Assembly (NCBI GenBank): GCA_027482225.1
Contig: JAIXWD010000001.1
Span: 1-64,000 of the forward strand
Length of the DNA stretch: 64,000 bases
DNA from: Bacteroidota bacterium
GTDB lineage: Bacteria > Bacteroidota > Bacteroidia > UKL13-3
Direction of reading: 5' to 3'
Shown: in pieces, positions 54,101 through 63,500 of the stretch
How the letters are laid out: each line of letters begins with the position of its first letter
Position numbering within the stretch: position 1 is the stretch's first letter
Program-made: the position numbers and the translations under genes
The notes under the pieces: generated by a model
Databases searched by the model: none
Seen by the model: the letters and a program-made list of their open reading frames with translations, nothing else
Told to the model about the DNA's origin: nothing

Positions 54101-57100
54101 TCTGTAAATAACATTGGAAAAGCAAGAATTCACTTCAAGTCTCAAATGGGAAATGGATGTAAAAGATTATCTGTTACCACCAATGACACTACTGGTGAGT
54201 ATGTTGCGTATTTACCACCTTTGGTATACACCATAGATACAGCGAGGGTCCCAACCCAACTTGATATTAATTTTGGTACACAAAGTGTAATGGATTTAAC
54301 AAATTTTGTTAATCTAGTTACCGCATATGATACCCTATATCTACCTGGCACAAGCACAATATCTAGAATAGACTCAGTAAAATACCATACAATAAAAGAC
54401 TTCATATACTATAATGTTCCTAATCTAGAATTTGCCCGTAAAACAGGTAAGACGCCAACGGATAGCGCATTTGTTGGTGAGCTATCAATAAAAATAGATA
54501 GCCTAACAACAGTGAGCCTAATACCAACTAGCCCATACAGATACCCTGTATTCAATCAGTTTGAAACATATAATGCAAGAATTTATGCCTATGATTTATA
54601 TACTAATAAAGATAGAATTCCTAATGTTACAAGCAGAGTTCCATTAGAAGGTTCTGTGGTAATTGACAACGGTATGGCCACACTCGATACCAAGACGCAA
54701 ACATTAGAGGTTACGGGTGGTTATGCAGAATATTCATTCAGGTGTGGAAATCCAAATATTACAACAAACGCCTTAAACCCTTCACAAAGTTTTACATTAG
54801 CCATTCAAGCTACGTTTTTTACTACAGGTAATAATGGGGCTAGAACCAGGAATTGGCTTCCCAATGCAGGTTCATCTTATAGAGGAATAGTATTTGGCGC
54901 AAGAGGAAGGGGTGGATCAACCTTTATGACGAATGGGCCAGAGAAAGTTGATTTGATTTTAAGAGACCCTCCAGGTTCAGCAAGTTCTGCTACATGGTCA
55001 AAAAACACAAATTATACTTCAATAAAGCGCTATTCAAATTTAAGTAACACTGGTGGTAACTTTATGGGTACAGCCTATATTGGTGCCAAGTGGGAAACTA
55101 GTTTTGGTCTGGGTGCAATGGTGGGTACCGAAACAGAAGTTGGTGTGCAATTAGGTGGTGGTTTTAATAAAAACACCAGTACAGGTACTAATGGTGAAGA
55201 GATATCTACGTTGAGTACCTCAATTGATTTGTCTACAGGTGACGGTTCTGACCAAGTTGGATCCAAAGCAGACGTCTTTTTTGGTCACTCTACTAACTAT
55301 ACTTTTGGTATGGCTGATAATTTGTTATTAGTAAAGGCTGCAGATTGCGGTATACCAGGTGCAATATGTGGAGATACCATCGTTAACGGATATAGAATAG
55401 GTATTAAACAATCTATTTCTATTGATCCAAGTGGAATTAAGACCGTTTTCGCATACACGGTTGGTGAGATAGAAGATATCATCATTCCTAATCTTAAAGA
55501 TGCAAGGAACTTAGTTTTTACACAAGGTAAGAAAAAGAACAACCAAGCTAGGTATTTAATTAACTTTAATAACAACTCAGATCCTGATTATGATACCAAG
55601 TATGCGGCTAACAATGATGATCCAATATGGGGTGCTTCAAGGAATAAAAACAATCCTTTAGTTTTAGATGAAATTGATAAAACAGGACCTAGTTATACTT
55701 TTAGACCCGATACCTTATATGAAATTGATTCGGTTCGTTACTATAACAACCAAATTAGAATTTGGAAAGAAACTTTAGCTAAAAATGAGAAAGAAAAGTA
55801 TGAGGTATTCAACCTAAACTTAAATAATGTCCAAAGTAATGGTACCAATACCAGTATAGGTAAGGCAAGCATTACAAGAACTTTTGCAACTACTAAAAGT
55901 AAAGAAAGCACCAGTTACGAGGAGGTATATTTTGATGAGCAAGGTGCGTTTGGGTTTAAAGCTATAATGGGTGGATCTGGTGTTGAATTTCAAGGAGGAT
56001 TTACTATTGGAACAACCGATGTTACAGATAATGGCAGCGTAAGTGATACATCAACTACAATTAGTTACACCTTAAAAGATGGTGATGATGGGGATTTAAT
56101 TACTGTTGATGTGGTTGACCCGGGAAGTGGTAATGGACATGTATTCAAACTTAAGGGCGGGCAAACATCTTGTCCTTATGAAGGGCCACAATGGGCTAAC
56201 TATTACAAACCAAGTGATACAGTTGCCGCTACCACTTATTACAATGAAGGTGAAAGTGTGCAGTTAACTGATGGCACTTTCCAGCGTCATAAGCCTACAA
56301 TTAGTATCCCACAAGCCATTAAGTTTAATGTACCAGCAGATGAGGGTGCAACTTTTAATTTGAGCCTTGGTAATATCAGCGAATCTGAGGATGACCAAAC
56401 TTACGATTTAAGAGTAATTGAGTCTACTAATCCGCATGGTGCAATCTTAACAATAGATGGACTAGATCCTAATAGAAGTTTTACTGTACCTTATGGCACA
56501 AGTATCAATAAAACATTAACATTAAGAAGAGGCCCTGAATACTACGATTATGAAAATATTTTATTGATATTCAAGTCTCAATGTGATGATGATTTAGTTG
56601 ATTCGGCATACATAACTGTTCATTTTATTCCAACTTGTACCAAGCCTACTGTTCAAATCCCAATGGATAAATGGACACTAAATAATAGTTTCAAGGACAC
56701 GATGAATGTGATAATCAGTGGATACGATTATAATTTTGGAGGATTAAAAAATATTGAATTCCAATATAAACCAGCATCAAGTTCTCAGTGGAATATTCTA
56801 AAAACCTTCCATAAGAATCCATCAGATTCGACACTTGCTGTTATTCCATCTAATCAACCATATATTGAATATATCTGGAATATGCGTCAGATTACTGATG
56901 GTCCTTATGATATAAGAGCAGTGAGTAGATGTGCTGCACCAAATCATCCAGATGCACTCATGGAATCAGAGGTTAACCGTGGATTGGCAGATCGTATTAA
57001 CCCTGCACCGTTCGGAAATCCATCCCCAGCTGATGGTATTTTGTCTCCAAACGATGAGATTAGCATACAATTTAATGAACCAATAGATAACGCCTCTCTT

Positions 57101-60100
57101 AGTTTCCAAAACTTTGATATTAGAGGTGTGCTAAATGGAAGCGCAACAGAAAGTAATGTGAGTATATATTTTGATGGTTCTAATGATTATGTTGAGGTAC
57201 CTACAGGATTAAACCTCAATAAAAAATCATTCTCACTTGAGTTTTGGGCAAGAAGAGATGCATTAGGACAGCAAGTTATTTTCTCTCAAGGCATTGATCC
57301 TAATCAATATTTTGCTATTGGTTTTGACGCAGCAAATAAATTTTATTTCCAGATTGGTACCGAAAAGGTATTTAGCAATACAGTGATTACTGATTTAGTT
57401 AATTTTAATCATTACACTATTTCTTATAACTCAGATTTAAATTCCTGCGAGTTATTTATTAATGGTGTGGTAAGTAATACTGGTAATACTACAATTTTTA
57501 GTAAATATGAGGGTGGAGGTAAAACCATCATTGGCAAACTTTCTTACGATAATAGTTTTGCATATAAAGGTAACTTAAGAGACTTTAGGTTGTGGTCAAA
57601 AACAAGAACATCATCAGAAATCTTGAGTTCTATCAATAGAACTTTAAAAGGAACAGAGGCTGGGATAGTTGCCAACTGGAGATTCAATGAAGCAAAAACC
57701 AACACAGCTAAAGATTACATTCGTTCAAGAAATGCTGAGATAGTTAACGCAGTTTGGGAAATAACACCTAAAGGAAGATCATACAGAATAGTAAACGAAC
57801 CTTTAACAATTGAGGCATCTAATATTGCCTTTACACAAGAAAGCGACTTCACTATTGAGTTTTGGTTTAAAGGAAATAATGTAGGTGGAAATGTTGCATT
57901 GTTTTCTAATGGTAAGGGTGACTCAACGGATGTTAATCCTTCCATACGCTGGAGTATTGAAAAAGACGCTTCAGGAAAAATTTATGTTAAGCACAAAGGC
58001 TACAATTTTGAGGCGGTTACAACCAATTACTTTGATGGCAACTGGCATCATTTTGCCTTGGTTATGCAAAGAGCAACAAGCTTAACGGCTTTTGTTGACG
58101 GCTCTCAGCAAAACACAGTAAATTCTTCTGGCTTTGAAATGTTTGGTGGAAACAAAATTTGGATCGGTGCAAGAGCCTATCAGCCACCTTTTGGTGCAGA
58201 CGTATTGGATCGTATGTTTACCGGTTTTGTAGACGAAATTAGAATCTGGAGTTCTGCAAGAACCCAATTCCAAATAGATAGAGATTATGTTAATAGGTTA
58301 GGTGGAACCGAATCTGATTTGGCGTTGTATATTCCTTTTGAATTGTATACACTTAATCTAGGTGTGCCAATTTTAACACCTAGTCTAACGGATATTAAAT
58401 CACCAACTCGAGTTATTACTGGAGCTACAGCTAATGGTAGCGGATTAAATACGGAAACAGCTAAGATAAAATTACAGCGTCCTATTGAAGCCATTAATTT
58501 TACTTATTTGGTTAATAACGATCGTATTATTCTTACACCAAATACGCTACCTGCATTAATTGAAAATGTTACGCTTGATGTTACCGTAAAAGATGTTTAT
58601 GATCTTAATGGTAATAAAATGCAATCTCCAAGAACATGGATTGCCTTTGTTGATAAAAATCAAGTGAAATGGCAAGACCAAGACTTTAACTTTAGTAAAT
58701 TAAAAGGAGCAACATTGTCATTTAATACGAAGATTGTTAATTCTGGTGGTGCAGTTAAACAATTCACCATTCAGAACCTACCAGAGTGGTTAACTGCAAG
58801 CCCTTCAACAGGTAATATTTTACCAAATAGTACAGTTACAGTAACCTTTACCGTTGATCCGAATGTGAATATAGGAGCTTACGAAAACGAAGTTCAAGTA
58901 CTTACAGATTTTGGATACCCTGATGGTTTGTTGATAAAACTTAAGGTTTATGCTGAGCCACCTTCATCATGGTCAGTTAATCCTGCCGCATTCCAAAATA
59001 CAATGAGCATTGTTGGCCAAATTAGAGTTAACAACATTATTTCAACTAACCCTGATGATAAGTTGGCAGCCTTTGTTAATGGCCAATGCAGAGGAATTGC
59101 AAATCTTCAATATTTTTCACAAGTTGATCGTTATTATGCATTTTTAAATGTATACAGCAATGTTACTAGTGGTGAAACTATTGAGTTTAGAATTTGGAAC
59201 GCTACAGAAGGTAAGAGCCACACAGAGGTTACACCTTCTCTTCCTTATGTTGCAAATAGTTTAGTGGGCAATATTACAACCCCTCAAATTTTTAACGCCA
59301 CAGATAAAATTACTAGGTATGTTCCTATAACAGCTGGTTGGAATTGGATTTCGTTTAATTTATTAATGAGAGACTCGAGTGACATCAATAAAGTGTTGAA
59401 AAATGTGGTTAGTACTGAGGGCGATATTTTTAAAGACCAAGTTAACTATGCTGATTATACAAATCTTAATGGTTGGGCAGGAACATTAGCCAGCCCTGTT
59501 AGAGGTGTTAAAACAGAAAAATCTTACCGTTGGAAATCGAGCACAACAGATACTTTAGTAATTACTGGTATTGAGGTTAACCCATCATTGCAGCCAATTC
59601 GTTTAGACTCAGGTTGGAATTGGATTGGCTTCCAATCTCAAAGAAACTTAAGTGTTGTTGAAGCCTTTTCTTCTTTGAATGCAACAAGCGGAGATTGGGT
59701 AAGCAGTCAAACTCAGTTTGCTGTTTATGATGCAAACATTGGTTGGGTTGGTAGTTTAATTACCATGCTTCCTAATAAAGGTTATGTATATAAATCAGCA
59801 GCGGTTAAACAATTCGCTTATCCTAGGTCAGCTATGTTTAGTAAAACCGAAGCCATAGATAATCGCTACCAAAGTAAATATTTTACATACAACGCTGAAA
59901 AATTTGAGAAAGTAATGAGTGTGGTATTAGATCCAGGCGTTTGTAACGATGCGCTTTCAACAGGAAGATTAAGCGTAGGAGCATTTGTTGGCAATGAATT
60001 AAGGGGAATTACCAAACCAACTAAGTTGAGTAATGGTAAGTATCTCTACTTTTTAAATGTTTCATCAAACAGCAACGCTGAAGAAATTACATTTAAATTA

Positions 60101-60517
60101 ATGGATGAACATAATGGTACAACACTAGATTTAGATGGTAAGGTACTTTTTGGAAATGGTAAACTAATTGGATCATTGGTTACTCCATATCAAACCCAAA
60201 CAACAACAACTCTAAAATGTGAAGATTTTTATACTGGTGCAGTTAGCAATATCAGCATGTATGCATTCCCTAATCCTTACAACAAAGAGGTGCAGTTTAA
60301 TATACAAGGGTCACTTGCAGAAACATTAAATGTGAAAATTTTAGATGTAACAGGTAAGCTTGTTGATGCATTTGATTTCAAAAATGTTGGCAAGAGCAAT
60401 TCTGTTAACATATATTGGAATGCTGAATCAAGAGGTGTAGAAGTAAGAAGCGGTTTGTATTTTGTTGAAGTTAGAAGCAACGGAAATGTTGTAAGAACTA
60501 AATTAGTTAAGTATTAA
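51149..60517 (+). CDS. Giant T9SS-secreted surface protein with FN3 and LamG domains
   Basis: 3122 residues. Signal peptide at 1-31 (ending SAYAQ). Domain order read by eye: an N-terminal unknown domain; FN3-like units (about 180-560); a carboxypeptidase-regulatory-like unit near 567; LamG domain about 597-757 (TLETWFNTT, MNNSAIEMG, GYLDEMRVYNRS); a second regulatory-like unit near 874; a large central region including GSSYRGIVFGARGRGG; LamG domains near 2004-2150 and 2210-2380 (FDGSNDYVEV, SFSLEFWARR, GFVDEIRIWS); a BACON-like unit near 2504-2600. A repeated WSVNPAAFQNTMS-type domain sits at about 2607-2717 and again, diverged, at 2909-3018. The end is a T9SS sorting domain (YAFPNPYNKEVQFNI ... 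YFVEVRSNGNVVRTKLVKY). Likely an adhesin or extracellular matrix component. The next gene starts 15 bases after its stop. Confidence 0.9.
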   Translation: MNFLFYQTKRTYFLVLMIFFFFSGAKSAYAQFMFQPLTHVSGFYMNGECSGSKIKIKFLYQENTAKQVLHNINFFYKNQSGSWVQFARANYGSDLTHDWWDSYAGSGSIPFTLGASGSFSISLGNLTNDGSLRYRDFTWDNIPADAYSNGFITISTGGNFSGTPWDYLSSGSSFVVTLPVLTSPNTLITTNGAHCTRVALSWNAPGSFPCSYTQDVYRDNVKIATIAGTQTTYDDYHSIQGPLNYYVKAVRTTSTGAVISSQNSNPVIGALNPSATPPFGITATTTRCDGIISINWGFNGTNPPNFRIYRATSATGSYSAVATIAGSERSYLDAPPLRSTNYFYKVATVGTCGEAMSAIHYTGQAPAAPAAPTGVNVAVNGTNNGIIVNWIDASINENGFVIERIIQGQPGTSSFTVPANTQTYTDNSAISCVNYIYTVRAKNDCEPGGTPSMPSVAIRIFPDLSGSFNSTAKLKCSKGYHTNMVKLDWSSPNVDLLNFYRIYRKVYGTTADSVLIGTSGEGTENYMDNTAISGILYKYTIIGVMNCAGFTRLSNVSEDIGFRSGFGTVSGSVSYQGGFALNHAKVIVSPSSASFVGASMRFPNATGRLNVPASNKLSLTSGVTLETWFNTTNIVGTKNLMVLTSGSKTFTLRLQGANLQVVAFNGSTTQTVTSSAVLANNYNQATAVLATDSMIIYLNGIRSAGIALGAFVQLPMNNSAIEMGTSFVGYLDEMRVYNRSKTAFQVTEDFARRVNPDDIGLLAYYTFDEKLIGYNGFFDYSRNGSVYNENHGTTLNGAFSDSIPSTSQLAYASFTDDKGTYVVTNIGYVGTGQVFTVTPSFETHAFTPINRTVFIGEGAGVHSEQNFTDISSFTVTGTVYYDGTSCPAEGIRLKVDNQTVTKNNAPVTTAQNGTFEIQVPIGNHVITVEKDGHTFSAGRFPSAGEFNFQNPKADIQFIDNTLIKVVGRAVGGPIEAAKIPGLGRSVNNIGKARIHFKSQMGNGCKRLSVTTNDTTGEYVAYLPPLVYTIDTARVPTQLDINFGTQSVMDLTNFVNLVTAYDTLYLPGTSTISRIDSVKYHTIKDFIYYNVPNLEFARKTGKTPTDSAFVGELSIKIDSLTTVSLIPTSPYRYPVFNQFETYNARIYAYDLYTNKDRIPNVTSRVPLEGSVVIDNGMATLDTKTQTLEVTGGYAEYSFRCGNPNITTNALNPSQSFTLAIQATFFTTGNNGARTRNWLPNAGSSYRGIVFGARGRGGSTFMTNGPEKVDLILRDPPGSASSATWSKNTNYTSIKRYSNLSNTGGNFMGTAYIGAKWETSFGLGAMVGTETEVGVQLGGGFNKNTSTGTNGEEISTLSTSIDLSTGDGSDQVGSKADVFFGHSTNYTFGMADNLLLVKAADCGIPGAICGDTIVNGYRIGIKQSISIDPSGIKTVFAYTVGEIEDIIIPNLKDARNLVFTQGKKKNNQARYLINFNNNSDPDYDTKYAANNDDPIWGASRNKNNPLVLDEIDKTGPSYTFRPDTLYEIDSVRYYNNQIRIWKETLAKNEKEKYEVFNLNLNNVQSNGTNTSIGKASITRTFATTKSKESTSYEEVYFDEQGAFGFKAIMGGSGVEFQGGFTIGTTDVTDNGSVSDTSTTISYTLKDGDDGDLITVDVVDPGSGNGHVFKLKGGQTSCPYEGPQWANYYKPSDTVAATTYYNEGESVQLTDGTFQRHKPTISIPQAIKFNVPADEGATFNLSLGNISESEDDQTYDLRVIESTNPHGAILTIDGLDPNRSFTVPYGTSINKTLTLRRGPEYYDYENILLIFKSQCDDDLVDSAYITVHFIPTCTKPTVQIPMDKWTLNNSFKDTMNVIISGYDYNFGGLKNIEFQYKPASSSQWNILKTFHKNPSDSTLAVIPSNQPYIEYIWNMRQITDGPYDIRAVSRCAAPNHPDALMESEVNRGLADRINPAPFGNPSPADGILSPNDEISIQFNEPIDNASLSFQNFDIRGVLNGSATESNVSIYFDGSNDYVEVPTGLNLNKKSFSLEFWARRDALGQQVIFSQGIDPNQYFAIGFDAANKFYFQIGTEKVFSNTVITDLVNFNHYTISYNSDLNSCELFINGVVSNTGNTTIFSKYEGGGKTIIGKLSYDNSFAYKGNLRDFRLWSKTRTSSEILSSINRTLKGTEAGIVANWRFNEAKTNTAKDYIRSRNAEIVNAVWEITPKGRSYRIVNEPLTIEASNIAFTQESDFTIEFWFKGNNVGGNVALFSNGKGDSTDVNPSIRWSIEKDASGKIYVKHKGYNFEAVTTNYFDGNWHHFALVMQRATSLTAFVDGSQQNTVNSSGFEMFGGNKIWIGARAYQPPFGADVLDRMFTGFVDEIRIWSSARTQFQIDRDYVNRLGGTESDLALYIPFELYTLNLGVPILTPSLTDIKSPTRVITGATANGSGLNTETAKIKLQRPIEAINFTYLVNNDRIILTPNTLPALIENVTLDVTVKDVYDLNGNKMQSPRTWIAFVDKNQVKWQDQDFNFSKLKGATLSFNTKIVNSGGAVKQFTIQNLPEWLTASPSTGNILPNSTVTVTFTVDPNVNIGAYENEVQVLTDFGYPDGLLIKLKVYAEPPSSWSVNPAAFQNTMSIVGQIRVNNIISTNPDDKLAAFVNGQCRGIANLQYFSQVDRYYAFLNVYSNVTSGETIEFRIWNATEGKSHTEVTPSLPYVANSLVGNITTPQIFNATDKITRYVPITAGWNWISFNLLMRDSSDINKVLKNVVSTEGDIFKDQVNYADYTNLNGWAGTLASPVRGVKTEKSYRWKSSTTDTLVITGIEVNPSLQPIRLDSGWNWIGFQSQRNLSVVEAFSSLNATSGDWVSSQTQFAVYDANIGWVGSLITMLPNKGYVYKSAAVKQFAYPRSAMFSKTEAIDNRYQSKYFTYNAEKFEKVMSVVLDPGVCNDALSTGRLSVGAFVGNELRGITKPTKLSNGKYLYFLNVSSNSNAEEITFKLMDEHNGTTLDLDGKVLFGNGKLIGSLVTPYQTQTTTTLKCEDFYTGAVSNISMYAFPNPYNKEVQFNIQGSLAETLNVKILDVTGKLVDAFDFKNVGKSNSVNIYWNAESRGVEVRSGLYFVEVRSNGNVVRTKLVKY

Positions 60518-60532
60518 TAGAGACATTTGAAC

Positions 60533-63500
60533 ATGAGAATTTGTAAATTATTAGTAGCTTTTGTAGTCTTATTGTTTGTAATACAAGCAAGGGCTGCTGC
60601 ACCAAATTGGACGGTAAACCCAAGCTCGTTTCAATTTTCCATGACAGTAACTTCTGTTGCTAATGTAAATTGCATTGAGCTTGCCAATCCCACCAATAGG
60701 GTTGCCGCATTTGTTGGTTCAACATGTAGGGGCGTTTCATCAACCAGTACAGTTATTAACGGAAAATTTATTGCGTACCTTATTGTGTATAGTAATATAA
60801 ATGCTGGCGAAACTGTAACTTTTAAAATTTATAATGCCTTGAACGATACTATTTATGATGCAACAGGAGGTGTTGTATTTCAAGATAATGCCTCTTTTGG
60901 AGTTACAACTAGCCCTTACACGTTAAAGAATAATAATGCACCAACAGCCATATCTATTAGCAATTCGATTATCTCTGAAGGTTTGCCAGTAAATTCAATA
61001 ATCGGTTCATTAACTAGTTTAGATCCTGATTCGCCCGAAACATTTACATACAGCTTAGTGGCAGGAAATGGAAGTACTGATAATGCCAGTTTTAATTTAT
61101 TGGGCTCTTCGCTAAGGTCAAGTGCAATATTTGATTTTGGTGTTAAAAACAGTTACAGCATAAGGGTAAGAACCACAGATTCGAGAGCGTGTTTTTTTGA
61201 ACGTGAATTTATAATTACAATCCGTGATGTTAATGGTCCACCAACTGGAATTTCATTGAGTAATATAGATGTAACCGAGAATAAAAACACACCAACCCTT
61301 GTTGGAGTATTTAGCCCAATTGATAATGATTCTGGTGATACTCACACATACACTCTTGTGCCAGGTTTTGGAAGCACAAATAATGGAAATTTTTCCATAA
61401 CAGGTAATACCTTAAGATCCCTTATTTCATTTAATTTCGAGGTTAAGAATTTTTATAATATTCGAGTTCGTGTAACAGATGCTGCAAATACCTTTTTTGA
61501 AAGAACGTTTGTAATAACCGTAAAAGATACCAACGATGAACCAACCAATATTCAAATTAATGGAAGCAGCATTGGTGCTAATATTAGAGAGAATAGGCCT
61601 ATTGGTTCTGTTGTAGGGAATTTTACCACTACAGATGAAGATGCAATTAGTACCTTTAATTACAGCTTTGTAAATACATCAGGAAATAACAATGATCAGT
61701 TTCTTATTGTAGGCAACCAATTAAGAACCAATAATTTGTTTGATTTTGAAACAAGGCAAAATTATATCATCTATGTTAGGACAGATGATGATGGCGGTGC
61801 TTTTTTTACTAAGCAATTTGTAATTGGCATAATTGATAGTAATGATGCTCCAACCAATATTAACATGTCAAATAATGTGATTTTTGAGAACTCAGCTCAA
61901 ACAGCATTTATATCAAAACTATCTGCCACTGATCCTGATGCAACTGGAACATATTCGTATTCATTAGTAGCAGGAGCAGGAAGTTCAGGAAATTCAAGTT
62001 TCTTGATAAGAAATGATAGTTTATTTGCAAACGCCATTTTTGATTTTGAAACCACAAACTCCTACTCAATAAGAATACAAGTTAGTGATGGCTTTGGTGG
62101 TACGCTTCAACAAAATAAAACCATCACAATTTTAGATGGCAATGATGCACCAATTAATATCAATCTCTCTCAAAATCAAATAGACGAAAACTCACCATCA
62201 AATACACCAATTGGTAACTTAACAGCCATTGATCAAGATGTTTCTAATACTTTTACATATAGCTTGACCTCAGGAACTGGTTCAACAGATAACAACAGTT
62301 TTAATATTTCAGGTAACGTACTCAGGTCTTCAATTACTTTTGATTTTGAAATTAAAAGTGTTTACAGCATAAGGCTTAGAGTTACAGACAATGTTGGTGC
62401 GTTTTTTGATAAACAGTTTACCATCACAGTAAATAATCTGATTGATGCTCCTACAAATATTGTAATTTCAAACGACACAATCAGTGAAAACCAGCCTTCC
62501 AATTCATTAATAGGGCTATTATCAAGTACAACTCAAGATACCATCACTTCTTATACTTATACTTTTGATAATAGTGCCCCAGGTAATGATAACGCAAGTT
62601 TTATTATATCTGGAAATCAACTAAGAACAAATGCTGTTTTTAACTTCGAAGCGAAATCAACATATACTATCTATGTAAGGTCAACACTTGGTACAGTATC
62701 GTTTGTTAAGGCGATTCAAATTTTTATTAGAAACATCAACGATGCACCAACTGATGTGTATTTTAATTCAACATCAATTACAGAAAACCGACCTTCTGGT
62801 AGTTTTATTGGTATACTTAATACTGTTGATCCGGATGTTGGAAATACGTTTACTTATTCGTTAGTAGCGGGTTTGGGTTCAACACATAATGCAAGTTTTT
62901 TAATACGTAATGACAGTTTATTTAGTGCAGCAACTTTAAATTTTGAATTAATAAGTACTCTTTTAATTAGGGTTCAAACACAAGACAACGGGTTATTAAC
63001 CTTCCAAAAGGCCTTTGTTATTAATGTAACAGATAGCAATGATGCACCAACCTCATTATCTATTTCAAATAAGATGATTAATGAAAATATGGTAATTGGA
63101 ACGTCAATCGGAACATTTGCAACAGTTGATCCAGATCCTAATCAAAGTTTTACCTATTCGTTAATTTCTGGTACTGGTGGTGTAGACAATAATAGATTTT
63201 ATATTGCTGGAAATCAGTTGTTCACAAATGCAGTATTTAATTTTGAAAATAAGCGTTCATATGCAATACGTGTGCAAACAAGCGATGGCAACGGAGGAGT
63301 TTTAAGCGATACATTTACAATAAATATTGTTGATGTTAACGATAACCCTACGGCTTTGGCTTTGTCAAATAATGTTATTAAAGAGAATAAAAATGTTGGT
63401 TCTTTAATTGGTTTACTTAGTACTACTGACGAAGATACACTTAGCCAGTTTGTATACAGTTTAATTAATAGTTCAACCAATGATAACAATGGTTTTTTTA